Source: an uncultured Dialister sp. (GTDB taxonomy: Bacteria > Bacillota > Negativicutes > Veillonellales > Dialisteraceae). Taken from it: a DNA stretch of 15,818 bases. Each line of letters opens with the position of its first letter. Within the stretch, counting starts at the first letter, position 1. Under the pieces are notes generated by a model, which worked only from the letters and a program-made list of their open reading frames with translations, made no database searches and was not told where the DNA came from. Positions 6,768 to 14,085 of this stretch are shown here, one piece after another. The stretch covers positions 1 through 15,818 of the forward strand of contig CAKPUX010000048.1 in assembly GCA_934193095.1 (NCBI GenBank), in the 5' to 3' direction. The position numbers and the translations under genes were made by a program.

Positions 6768-6801
6768 AAAAAGGAGACATAACTCATCCCGTTATATCTC
6801 C
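6768..6801 (-). terminator. Intrinsic terminator of the S1-domain gene
   Basis: On the minus strand GGAGATATAAC, loop GGGATGA, GTTATGTCTCC (11-bp stem with one G-T pair) followed by TTTTTGC. It begins 9 bp after the stop codon of the S1 gene, so transcription of that gene probably ends here rather than entering ppx. Confidence 0.8.
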
Positions 6802-6809
6802 TCTCATGC

Positions 6810-7325
6810 TCAGTCAGAATGGCGGCCGCCACGACCACCACGTTTGGATTCTACATTTCTCTTCAGATCCAGAAGCCGTTCATCGCTGTCTTTCAGGAAA
6901 CGGTTCAGCTTATCTTCAAAAGAAGCGGGCGCCTCATGACGCGGAGAACGATAACCGCCGGCAAACGGACGGCGCTCGGGCATACGCGGTGCTTCGTGCA
7001 GAGGAGCTCTTCCCTCGAAGCCTTCTTTTTTCTGGAAACGATGCTCGCTGCCTTCCTTTCTGGGGAAACGAGCCGTCTTCTCTTCCGTCTTCGGCTGCGC
7101 CTGTTTGATCGAGAGCGCGATCTTGCCTTTCTCATCGATGGAGATGACCTTCACCTTCACCGTATCCTTCACCTTGAGATACTGCGCCACATCACTCACA
7201 TATTCATTGGCGACTTCTGAAATATGAACCAGCCCCACCTTGTTTTCCGGCAGCTCCACAAATGCACCGAATTTTGCAATCCCTGAAACGGTTCCTTCCA
7301 CAATACTTCCGACTTCTAAAGCCAT
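6810..7325 (-). CDS. yabR: S1-domain RNA-binding protein (YabR/general stress protein 13-like)
   Basis: A 171-residue cytoplasmic protein. A single S1 OB-fold RNA-binding domain spans 3-75 (GSIVEGTVSGIAKFGAFVEL, then GLVHIS at 31-36). It is followed by a charged, low-complexity linker (76-134), an amphipathic segment SFEDKLNRFLKDSDERLLDL (135-154) and a basic GGRGGR end. The family is thought to act on translation or RNA turnover, with no fixed biochemical role. The start is clear from the domain edge, but the nearest Shine-Dalgarno-like sequence, GAGAGG, is about 13 nt upstream across a T7 tract, an unusually long gap. It has its own promoter and terminator inside the divIC-tilS cluster, so it is probably monocistronic. 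The symbol is by analogy with Bacillus gene order. Confidence 0.9.
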   Translation of the reverse strand: MALEVGSIVEGTVSGIAKFGAFVELPENKVGLVHISEVANEYVSDVAQYLKVKDTVKVKVISIDEKGKIALSIKQAQPKTEEKTARFPRKEGSEHRFQKKEGFEGRAPLHEAPRMPERRPFAGGYRSPRHEAPASFEDKLNRFLKDSDERLLDLKRNVESKRGGRGGRHSD

Positions 7326-7394
7326 CTAACAAAAAAATCCTCTCTGGGAAACGGCATCCGCCTCCCCAATGCCTGCGATATAAATACGGTTTAA

Positions 7395-7423
7395 ATTATA
7401 CGTGATTTCTAAGGGAAGTGCAA
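7395..7423 (-). promoter_or_regulatory. Promoter of the S1-domain gene
   Basis: On the minus strand a perfect -10 TATAAT (7395-7400) lies 17 nt from a weak -35, TTGCAC (7418-7423). The predicted leader is about 60 nt and contains a GC-rich segment that can fold (GGCAT...ATGCC around 7352-7372) before the distant ribosome-binding site. Confidence 0.65.
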
Positions 7424-7479
7424 TATGAAAGTGAAGGCTGGAGAGTGCAAGTATGCCAGAGTACAACGAGTTCAGAAGT

Positions 7480-7660
7480 GGCTCCTGTCCTTGCTTCCGC
7501 TTGAAAGTTTCATTTGAATGAGAAATTAGAAATGCGAAATGAGAAATGGTGGTGCGGCGCATAAAAATCAGAAGCGCCGCGGAGATTTGAATCTAGCGGT
7601 GTTCTCGTATCGCAACCTAATCCCTAGCTACTAATCCCTAGCTACTAGTCACCAGCCTCA
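7480..7660 (+). repeat. Composite intergenic repeat, copy 6
   Basis: A degraded leader module (about 7480-7521); four heptads GAAATTA, GAAATGC, GAAATGA, GAAATGG (7522-7549); hairpin GCGGCGC/GCGCCGC (7554-7580, 13-nt loop); GTTCTCGTATCGCAACC (7600-7616), which resembles a stretch near 76-96; heptads CTAATCC/CTAGCTA/CTAGTCA (7617-7651) and a 6-bp unit reaching the divIC stop at 7658-7660. The stop is out of strict register by one base. Confidence 0.8.
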
Positions 7661-7957
7661 TCTCACATACGGTACTTCTCCGGGCTTGACGAGGCCGAGC
7701 TCCTGCCGCGCCTTCTTTTCCAGCTGTCCGTCATCCTTGAGATCCTCCCGCTTCTTTGAGAGCTCCGCCTTCTCCCTGGACAGTCTCTCCTTCTCCTCCA
7801 GAAGCAGCGCCTCCTGCTGGCGGATCTGATAGAAATGATACCCGCTGCGAAAGACAATGCAGAGCGAGAACAGGAGCATGACGACAAAAAGAACACGCAG
7901 GATCGGGCTGTGCGGGAAAAGCCGCACCAGAAACGGCTGTTTCCTTCTCCTAGTCAC
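7658..7957 (-). CDS. divIC: Septum formation initiator, DivIC/FtsB family
   Basis: A 99-residue bitopic division protein. It has a basic N-terminus (MTRRRK), one membrane span (about 19-37), a coiled coil (about 40-75) and the conserved end DGQLEKKARQELGLVKPGE (76-94) that contacts the FtsL/FtsQ partners. It acts in the divisome, linking early ring assembly to septal peptidoglycan synthesis. Start codon is GTG (7957-7955), with GGGAGGGAG just upstream, inside the 3' end of the carboxypeptidase gene. The two genes overlap by 8 bp, which suggests translational coupling. Next to the S1 gene, this is the standard divIC-yabR order of Firmicutes. Confidence 0.93.
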   Translation of the reverse strand: MTRRRKQPFLVRLFPHSPILRVLFVVMLLFSLCIVFRSGYHFYQIRQQEALLLEEKERLSREKAELSKKREDLKDDGQLEKKARQELGLVKPGEVPYVR

Positions 7958-8885
7958 GAGGCTCCCTCCCTAAGAACTGGTTCACCAGCTTGTACACCTT
8001 CGGCTCTGCGGCGAGCTGTCTTTCATACTCCGCCTTCTTCTCCGCTTCTGCAAATCCATAGTCCAGCCATGTCCGGGCTTCCTTCCAGCGATTCGTATCA
8101 TCGTAGAGTGCCACGATCATGAGACGGCCATTGCGCTCGGCGGAAGCGACAAGACATTCCCCCGCCGCTTCTGTCATGCCCGTCTTCACGCCATTCGCCC
8201 CTTCATAGTGGCTCGTCAGGAATTCATTGCGGTTTTCCACATTGCGATACACTCCATTCCGATAAGTCATCGGATACACAGGACGCTTCACGATATCACG
8301 GAAATCAGGATTCTTCATCGCATACGCCGCGATCTTCACCATATCATAGGCCGTCGTATAGTGGTTCGGATTCGTAAGGCCATTCGGATTCGCGAAATGG
8401 GAATCATGCACCCCGATGGAAGCTGCCTTTTCATTCATCATCTCGATGAAACGATCATACGATCCGCCCACCGTCTCTGCGACAGAGACAGCCGCGTCAT
8501 TGCCGGAAATCAGCATCATCCCGTACAGCAGCTGGTGAAGCGAGAGCGGCATATCCGGACGAAGGCCGATGTTCGTGCCATCCTGCGCCATCGCGCGCGG
8601 AGAAATCACCGCATTCTGGGTGAGCTTCGCCTTGCCCTCTTCGAGCGCAATGATACAGGTCAGGATCTTCGTCGTACTTGCAGGATAGATGCGGAGATTC
8701 CCTTCCTTATCCGCCAGCACTTCGCCCGTATTCCCATCAATCACCGCAGCCGAGACAGCCTGCGACGGAGGCGGCGGCACGATCATCGGCGGCGTAGGCG
8801 GCGGCGGCGTCACCCAGATGAGCGCGCCGAGACCGCAGCCGCAGACGATAAGCAGCAGAAGTAAAATGGATAGTAATTTTTTCAT
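7950..8885 (-). CDS. dacF: D-alanyl-D-alanine carboxypeptidase (S11 family, DacF-like)
   Basis: A 311-residue penicillin-binding protein that trims the terminal D-Ala from peptidoglycan stem peptides on the outer side of the cytoplasmic membrane. All three active-site motifs are present: S70-T-T-K73, S127-G-N129 and K234-T-G236. An N-terminal hydrophobic segment (about 3-24) contains VCGC, which might be a weak lipobox; a proline-rich linker (28-40) follows. The protein ends soon after the catalytic domain, so the usual PBP5_C stalk is missing or very short, and the N-terminal segment is the likely anchor. ATG 8885 is preceded by AAAGGA at 8 nt. It overlaps divIC, pairing wall remodelling with division. 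Regulation is not visible. Confidence 0.93.
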   Translation of the reverse strand: MKKLLSILLLLLIVCGCGLGALIWVTPPPPTPPMIVPPPPSQAVSAAVIDGNTGEVLADKEGNLRIYPASTTKILTCIIALEEGKAKLTQNAVISPRAMAQDGTNIGLRPDMPLSLHQLLYGMMLISGNDAAVSVAETVGGSYDRFIEMMNEKAASIGVHDSHFANPNGLTNPNHYTTAYDMVKIAAYAMKNPDFRDIVKRPVYPMTYRNGVYRNVENRNEFLTSHYEGANGVKTGMTEAAGECLVASAERNGRLMIVALYDDTNRWKEARTWLDYGFAEAEKKAEYERQLAAEPKVYKLVNQFLGREPRD

Positions 8886-8908
8886 GGAAATCGTCCTTTG
8901 AATGATTA

Positions 8909-9190
8909 TGGGTTCGGGGTTAGCCGTGAGGCGTTCTGCCCCTTGATTGTTTGCGAAAGAGGTTCAGCGGGTTCTGTAGGTTCTACGGGTTCAGCGGGGA
9001 AGGTGCGGCGCCAAAAATAATGAAGCGCCGCGGAGGTTTGATAGCGTTTCGCGACGTCGTCATCTCGAGCGTAGTCGAGAGATCCTCCTTGCAGAACGGT
9101 CAGCATGCTAACTGCGCTACTTCAATCACTGCTTGCTTCTAATCCCTAATCCCTAATCCCTAATCCCTAGTCACCAGTCACCAGTCCCTA
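8909..9190 (+). repeat. Composite intergenic repeat, copy 7
   Basis: Leader module (8909-8960, GGGGTTAGCC onward); four 9-bp units GGTTCAGCG, GGTTCTGTA, GGTTCTACG, GGTTCAGCG (8961-8996); hairpin GCGGCGC/GCGCCGC (9005-9031, 13-nt loop); a module of about 100 bp (9036-9135) homologous to 3586-3690, with an internal TCTCGA/TCGAGA hairpin (9063-9080); seven heptads in unbroken register, four CTAATCC then CTAGTCA, CCAGTCA, CCAGTCC (9139-9187), continuing into the stop codon of the M48 protease (9188-9190). It occupies nearly the whole dacF-M48 gap. Confidence 0.87.
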
Positions 9191-10309
9191 CTCCCCAGCG
9201 TCTTTCTTCACTCTCTTATCGATATCAAAATCACTGACGACACGTTCGCCGCGATCTTTCCGGATCCCCTGATTCAGCGCGTCGGTATAGGCTTTGCCAT
9301 TTTCTTCCGAAGACAATTCATAAATGGCTGTATCCCCGCAGTAGATCTGATTTCCATCGAGAACCGCATCAGGAACATGACCCGCGTGATAGAGCTTCAC
9401 GAGCTTGCCCGCGGTGAGATAGAGGCGCTCCTTCTGGCTGTACGCATTATCCGCGACCGGTGAGAAGGCTTTCTCCCCATTCACTACGATCCAGTCATCC
9501 TTGACCTCGACATGTTTGCCGGAATACGCATTCATCCATTTGAGATTTTTATTGATGCGGTCGCTGGTCTTGGGGTGATTGCCCGGAGCAAGGACAGCCT
9601 TGATGCCTGACGGCGAGCTCTCACCGTATTTCGCGCGCAGCACTTCCATAGACGCCGCACCGCCGCCCGGGTTATAGCCCGCCTCGACAAGGTACTGGAA
9701 GCCCCAGGCATCCGCCTGCTTCTCCTGATCCTTGGTGAAGACAGCATTCGACACATAGTTTGCCGCGATATTTCCCAGAAGGTACTCCCCATACGAAGCG
9801 TCTCCGAGATAAATATTCAGCGCCGTCACCAGCCCCACGCGCTTCTTGACACCGTTCACGCTGTGCCGCTTCTCGCCGTGCGCGATCTCATGCGCCATGA
9901 CGTAGGCCAGCTCATCATCATCCATCGCATCGAGCGTCCCCTTGTTCACGCAAAGCACGCCGCCTAAGCTGGCAAACGCATTGATGTCCTCGCTCGGCGA
10001 TACGTAGACCTTGTAGTCACGCAGCACATGCCCCGTATCCTTCAGATTCTGGTACACAGTCTGCACACGGTTATCCGCCTCCGCCGAGTCGTAGACACCC
10101 GTCTCCTGCTGGCACTGGTCAAGGAGCTGCAACTGGTTGTGATCGTCCATTCTGGAGTAGTAGCTGGAAATGAAAAGCATCGCCGCCGCGCCGTACAGGA
10201 TTTTCTGCGCCGTCGTCGCCGCATACGCTGTCATCGGATACGCCATGGGCGCAGCCACGCAGGTCAGTGCCAGAGCCGCAGAAATACTGCGCTTCTTCCA
10301 CGATTTCAT
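9188..10309 (-). CDS. Secreted M48-family zinc metalloprotease
   Basis: A 373-residue exported protease of the M48 (HtpX/BepA/LoiP-like) family. A Sec signal peptide (1-30, basic KKR, hydrophobic core, cleavage likely after AYA) precedes the catalytic domain with H140-E-I-A-H144 and the third zinc ligand in E196-KQAD200. There are no further obvious membrane spans; a weakly hydrophobic helix lies at 37-50. In a diderm this places it in the periplasm, where BepA-type relatives degrade stalled outer-membrane proteins; that role is inference. I chose ATG 10309 because GGGAGGTG lies seven nt upstream and the signal peptide starts there; 18 more codons are open upstream but cross the promoter. The stop codon TAG is in register with a heptad array. 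Confidence 0.92.
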   Translation of the reverse strand: MKSWKKRSISAALALTCVAAPMAYPMTAYAATTAQKILYGAAAMLFISSYYSRMDDHNQLQLLDQCQQETGVYDSAEADNRVQTVYQNLKDTGHVLRDYKVYVSPSEDINAFASLGGVLCVNKGTLDAMDDDELAYVMAHEIAHGEKRHSVNGVKKRVGLVTALNIYLGDASYGEYLLGNIAANYVSNAVFTKDQEKQADAWGFQYLVEAGYNPGGGAASMEVLRAKYGESSPSGIKAVLAPGNHPKTSDRINKNLKWMNAYSGKHVEVKDDWIVVNGEKAFSPVADNAYSQKERLYLTAGKLVKLYHAGHVPDAVLDGNQIYCGDTAIYELSSEENGKAYTDALNQGIRKDRGERVVSDFDIDKRVKKDAGE

Positions 10310-10351
10310 AGAAACACCTCCCGGAAATGATAGTGTCATTCTTCTGGTCAT

Positions 10352-10363
10352 ATTGTACCACAA
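10352..10363 (-). promoter_or_regulatory. Extended -10 promoter of the M48 protease gene
   Basis: On the minus strand TGG-TACAAT, an extended -10 (hexamer 10352-10357), about 43 bp before the start codon. No good -35 is visible, as the upstream DNA is the GGTTCA repeat array. The 5' UTR would be about 35 nt. Confidence 0.5.
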
Positions 10364-10373
10364 AAAGGAGAAC

Positions 10374-10445
10374 GGGTTGAGGGTTCAGGGTTCAGGGTTC
10401 AGGTTCAGGTTCAGGTTCAACGGGTTCAACGGGTTCAACGGGTTG
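10374..10445 (+). repeat. Mixed-period GGTTCA array (7-, 6- and 9-bp units)
   Basis: GGGTTGA and three GGGTTCA heptads (10374-10401), two GGTTCA hexads (10402-10413), then three GGTTCAACG nonads (10414-10440) and a partial unit. All units share the core GGTTCA but change length twice without interruption. This is the upstream arm of composite repeat copy 8. Confidence 0.9.
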
Positions 10446-10447
10446 TA

Positions 10448-10548
10448 GTGGCGGCTTCACCGCGAGTATAAATAGAGGCGATGCCCGAAGGTATCTTACC
10501 TGCCACCTTCGGGCATCGCCCCATATATATTCGCGGCGAAACCGCCAC
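10448..10548. repeat. 101-bp imperfect palindrome (centre of composite repeat copy 8)
   Basis: The inner arms are a perfect 16-bp inverted repeat GGCGATGCCCGAAGGT (10477-10492) / ACCTTCGGGCATCGCC (10505-10520) with a 12-nt loop. The outer arms GTGGCGG...CCGCG and CGCGG...CCGCCAC also pair, separated by AT-rich GTATAAATA/ATATATAT. It is two copies of the hairpin plus GGCGATGCCC module meeting head to head. On the minus strand the inner hairpin is followed by TCTATTTATA, so weak termination after the RND pump is possible. Confidence 0.85.
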
Positions 10549-10648
10549 CTTCATTCCTAATTCCTCATTCGAGCAGAGCTTTCATACGTAATCAAGAGGC
10601 AGCACGCCCCACAGGCTAACCCTGAACCTTGAACCTTGAACCCTGAAC
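10549..10648 (-). repeat. Composite repeat copy 8, reversed leader plus heptads at the RND stop
   Basis: A reversed leader module (10549-10619, ending GGCTAACC) followed by four heptads CCTGAAC, CTTGAAC, CTTGAAC, CCTGAAC (10621-10648), the same set as at 125-152. The array ends 4 bp before the pump stop codon (10653-10655). With 10374-10445 it forms inverted flanks around the 101-bp palindrome. Confidence 0.85.
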
Positions 10649-10652
10649 CCCT

Positions 10653-13600
10653 TTACTCTTCTCTCTGGAAGAACAGGAAAATCATCGGGATGACGAGGAG
10701 CGTGAAAAGGGTCGAGGTGATGAGGCCGCCGATGATGACCCACGCCATGGAGCTTCGTGTCTCCGAGCCCGCCGTCAGTGCGAGGGCTGTCGGGAGCATG
10801 CCGACGATCATGGTGAAGGTCGTCATGAAGATCGGGCGCAGACGCGCGCGGCCGGCCGCTATGACAGCCTCTTTCGCCGCCATGCCGTGCTGGTGCATGA
10901 GCGTCAGCGTATAGTCGAGGAGCAGCGTGCCATTCTTCGCGACCACGCCGTCCATGACGATGATACCGATCATGGAATAGATATTGATGGTGTCATTCAT
11001 GAGGAAGAGGAAGAGAAGCGAGCCGATGAGGCCGAAAGGCAGTGAGAACATACGGATGAAAGAGGTCTTCACCGATTCATAGAGGACGGAAAGGATCATG
11101 TACACGAGGAGCATGCCCATGAGAAGCGCCGTCAGAAGCTCTATGAAACTTTCACGCATGCTGTCAGCCTGCCCGGAGAAGCGGAAATTCACCGATTTCG
11201 GAAGGCCCGTCTGGTTGAGATCCTTCGTGAAACGCTGAATGAGCCCATTCAGATCCTGCCCGCCGGGATTCGCGCCGATGATGATAGCGCGCTGCTTATC
11301 CGTGCGAAGGATGGTGATCGGCCCCGTTTCATCTTTGAGCGCCGCCACATCGGACATGCGGACGATGCCCGCCTGCCCTTTGATGGGGATCGCTGCGAGG
11401 TCACTCGTCTTGTACGATTCACCGCCCTTAAAATAGACGTTGATATCCGTGTCATTGCCGTTGTTCAGCGGATCATTCGGCAGGACGCCCGCGCCTGCGC
11501 CGCTGATCGCAGACGACAGCGTGTCATAGAGAGAGCCGACCGTGACGCCGTAGTGTTTCAATTTCTCACGGTCAGGAATGAGGGAGATCTCCGGCAGCCC
11601 TTCCTGATAGGTACAGCTGACATCCGATACGCCGTAAGCACCGCTCTTCAGCATCTGCTGCGCCATCTCGGAGGCGGTGATAAGCTCCGCCATATCATTG
11701 CCGCGCAGCTCGAGGCGGAAAGCACCGCCGCCCTGCCCGAGCCCGCCGCCTGCCGTACCGGAGACAGACGCCTGGTCCTCCTTGATGCGGACATCACCAT
11801 CTGTGATGTTCTCAGAGATCCACGTGCGCATCTCATTCGTGATCGCCCAGATGTCGCGGCTGCGGTCCTGCCGATCGATGAGCGAGACGCGGATACGGCC
11901 GGAATTCACCCCGCTGCCCCCGCCAACCATCGCCATGTAGGACTTCACCTCAGGCACCTCGGCGAGGTATCCCTCGAGCTTCGTCGTCACAGCATCCGTG
12001 CGCTCGACAGACGCATCCGTCGGGAGCTGGATCTGCACATTGAAACCGCTCTCATCTGTACGCGGCATGTACTCCATCCCGATCCAGCCGAGCGGCACCA
12101 TCGCCATGAAGAGGAAGAAGGCGATGGCGACGCCGCCGAAGAGCTTCTTCTTATGATGGAAACTCCAGGCGATCGCCAGCCCATACTCCTCCTCCATCTT
12201 CTGCTCGATCTTCTCCACCGTGCGCCAGAGCTTCGTATCCGGGACATGCACGCCGTTCTTGAAAAATTTCGACGCCAGCATCGGTGTCAGCGTGAAGGAA
12301 ATGAAGAGGGAAAAGAGAGACGCGAAGACGATCGTGAGGCCGAACTGCTTGAAGAACTGCCCCGTCATGCTCGACATGAAAGCGATCGGGAGGAAAACCA
12401 CCACATCGCAGAGCGTGATCGCGATGGCAGCCATGCCGATTTCCATACGTCCCGCCACCGCCGCCTCCTTCGCGTCCTCCCCCTTGGCCAGATGACGGTG
12501 GATATTCTCCAAGACGACGATCGAGTCATCGACGAGGATCCCCACGCAGAGCGTCATCCCCATGAGCGACATCATATTGAAGGAAAAGCCTGCCATGTAC
12601 ATGACGAAGAACGTGGAAATGAGCGACGTCGGGATCGCGATGATGACAGACGCCGTCGAGCGCCAGCCGCGCAGGAAGAAGAAGAGCACGAGCCCCGTCG
12701 TGATGAGCCCTTCGATGAGCGTCGAAAGCGTATTATGCAGCGCCGTGCGCACATAGTCCGCCGAGTCATTCACCACGATGAACTGGTAGTCCGGATACTC
12801 CGCCCGCATATTTTCCAGAACCTTCATCACACCGTCTGCCGTCGAGACAAGATTCGCATTGCTGTTCTTATAGATGGAAATCCCGATGGCATCCTGTCCA
12901 TTGATGCGCGCAAAGCGAGACACCCGCTGGTCCTGACGCACGACCTCGCCCACCGCGGAGATCGGGATCACCGCGCCGTTTCCGCAGGTGAGATGGATCT
13001 TGCGGATATCCTCCACCGTATCATACTGTGCCGAGAGACGGATCTGCGTCTGGCGCGTATCCGTGTAGGACGAGCCCGCTGGTGCCAGCTTATTCTCCTT
13101 CTTCAAAGTGGAAATGATATCATTCATCGTGATGCCGTAGTAAGAGAGCTTGTCGCGGTCCACCTTCACCGCGATTTCCTTGCTTCGCCCCCCGTGCAGC
13201 TCCACATCCGATACACCGTCTGCCTTCGTGAAGTCATTCGTGAAAGTATTATCCGCCATGGAATACATCTCATCCAGCGGATGGCTCGACAATACCGCCA
13301 GATCGATGATCGGCGCCGCATCCATATCGCGCTTCTCTACGACAGGATCATCCGCATCATCCGGCAGCTTCCTGCGGATACGGTTCACCTTCTCCGACGC
13401 ATCGATCGCCGCCGCGTCCGCATCCGCATCGAAATTCAGCTCCAGCGTCACATCCGAACGCCCCGTGCGCGACTTCGATGTGATGTGCTTCACATTCGAT
13501 ACTGAAGACAACGCATCTTCCAAGGGTTTCGTGATCTGCTGCTCCACCGACTCCGCATCCGCGCCATCATAGCGCACCGACACGATGACATAGGGCACAT

Positions 13601-13730
13601 TGATATTCGGATACAGCTCCACGCCGATGCGCCAATAACTGTACAGACCCAGCACCACGAAAAAAAGCACGATCATAAAAATGCCGATCGGGTGCGTCAC
13701 GGAATAGCGGGTCAGATTGAATGACTTCAT
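10653..13730 (-). CDS. RND-family multidrug efflux transporter (AcrB/MexB-like, HAE1 type)
   Basis: A 1025-residue inner-membrane proton antiporter, full length for the hydrophobe/amphiphile efflux class. TM1 (about 14-32) is followed by a large periplasmic loop (33-330), TM2-TM6 (about 335-490), a second periplasmic loop (about 555-860) and TM8-TM12 to the end. The proton-relay residues are present: D401-D402 in ILVDDSIVVLEN and K932 in GVVAKNGTLLLDY, matching D407/D408/K940 of AcrB; RLRPIF (963-968) also matches. A glycine-rich stretch (661-669) marks a flexible periplasmic loop. ATG 13730 has GGAGG five nt upstream. The adaptor gene lies just upstream in the same direction but 556 bp away, an unusually wide gap. 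Substrates cannot be told from sequence. Confidence 0.95.
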   Translation of the reverse strand: MKSFNLTRYSVTHPIGIFMIVLFFVVLGLYSYWRIGVELYPNINVPYVIVSVRYDGADAESVEQQITKPLEDALSSVSNVKHITSKSRTGRSDVTLELNFDADADAAAIDASEKVNRIRRKLPDDADDPVVEKRDMDAAPIIDLAVLSSHPLDEMYSMADNTFTNDFTKADGVSDVELHGGRSKEIAVKVDRDKLSYYGITMNDIISTLKKENKLAPAGSSYTDTRQTQIRLSAQYDTVEDIRKIHLTCGNGAVIPISAVGEVVRQDQRVSRFARINGQDAIGISIYKNSNANLVSTADGVMKVLENMRAEYPDYQFIVVNDSADYVRTALHNTLSTLIEGLITTGLVLFFFLRGWRSTASVIIAIPTSLISTFFVMYMAGFSFNMMSLMGMTLCVGILVDDSIVVLENIHRHLAKGEDAKEAAVAGRMEIGMAAIAITLCDVVVFLPIAFMSSMTGQFFKQFGLTIVFASLFSLFISFTLTPMLASKFFKNGVHVPDTKLWRTVEKIEQKMEEEYGLAIAWSFHHKKKLFGGVAIAFFLFMAMVPLGWIGMEYMPRTDESGFNVQIQLPTDASVERTDAVTTKLEGYLAEVPEVKSYMAMVGGGSGVNSGRIRVSLIDRQDRSRDIWAITNEMRTWISENITDGDVRIKEDQASVSGTAGGGLGQGGGAFRLELRGNDMAELITASEMAQQMLKSGAYGVSDVSCTYQEGLPEISLIPDREKLKHYGVTVGSLYDTLSSAISGAGAGVLPNDPLNNGNDTDINVYFKGGESYKTSDLAAIPIKGQAGIVRMSDVAALKDETGPITILRTDKQRAIIIGANPGGQDLNGLIQRFTKDLNQTGLPKSVNFRFSGQADSMRESFIELLTALLMGMLLVYMILSVLYESVKTSFIRMFSLPFGLIGSLLFLFLMNDTINIYSMIGIIVMDGVVAKNGTLLLDYTLTLMHQHGMAAKEAVIAAGRARLRPIFMTTFTMIVGMLPTALALTAGSETRSSMAWVIIGGLITSTLFTLLVIPMIFLFFQREE

Positions 13731-13760
13731 GCATGCCTCCGGAAATAACGATGGAAACGG

Positions 13761-13816
13761 GAACTAAGTGACTAGTGACTAGTGACTAGTAGCTAGGGAT
13801 TAGGGGCTAAGGATTA
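13761..13816 (+). repeat. Eight-unit heptad array upstream of the RND pump
   Basis: GAACTAA, three GTGACTA, GTAGCTA, GGGATTA, GGGGCTA, AGGATTA in unbroken 7-bp register, starting 30 bp upstream of the pump start codon. It faces the array at 14248-14289 on the other side of the same spacer (inverted orientation). Confidence 0.88.
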
Positions 13817-13842
13817 GGGGCGCAAAGCGTCGCACCTCTTAG

Positions 13843-14072
13843 CCTTCCCCATCAGGGAAGGGGAACCGCGCCAGCGGTGGATAGGGTGCTCTCGTAAACG
13901 ACGCACTTGAGACGCATTTCCCCACTCTCTTTCATACCGCTAGAACCCTATCCGGCTCGCTCCGCTCGCCACCTTCCCCATTGGGGAAGGGGGACCGCGC
14001 CAGCGGTGGATAGGGTGCTTTCGTTTATCGCCTGCTTGAGACGCATTTTCCCGCTCTTTTTCATACCGTTGG
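13843..14072 (+). repeat. CCTTCCCC/GGGGAAGG element, one full and one partial tandem copy
   Basis: Hairpins CCTTCCC/GGGAAGG (13843-13861) and CCTTCCCC-ATT-GGGGAAGG (13972-13990) bracket a body with ACCGCGCCAGCGGTGGATAG, GTGCTCTCG, GACGCATTTCCCC and TTTCATACCGC. A second body follows (13991-14072) with the same landmarks but no third hairpin. It is homologous, in opposite orientation, to 2585-2743 about 11 kb away. Non-coding. Confidence 0.78.
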
Positions 14073-14085
14073 AAGTTTGAAAGCA

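Noticed and set aside
9139..9187. TAGGGAT/TTCAGGG heptads as telomere-like DNA
   Set aside because: The resemblance to TTAGGG-type repeats is superficial. Arrays are short, interspersed between genes and vary in sequence family.
10310..10363. An 18-codon N-terminal extension of the M48 protease
   Set aside because: The open frame continues upstream, but it crosses the predicted promoter, lacks a ribosome-binding site, and would bury a clear signal peptide.
11553..13505. A 650-codon open frame on the plus strand antisense to the RND pump
   Set aside because: Its product is rich in His, Arg and Asp with no domain pattern, as expected when a GC-rich gene is read in the opposite frame. No ribosome-binding site supports it, and the minus-strand pump is unmistakable.
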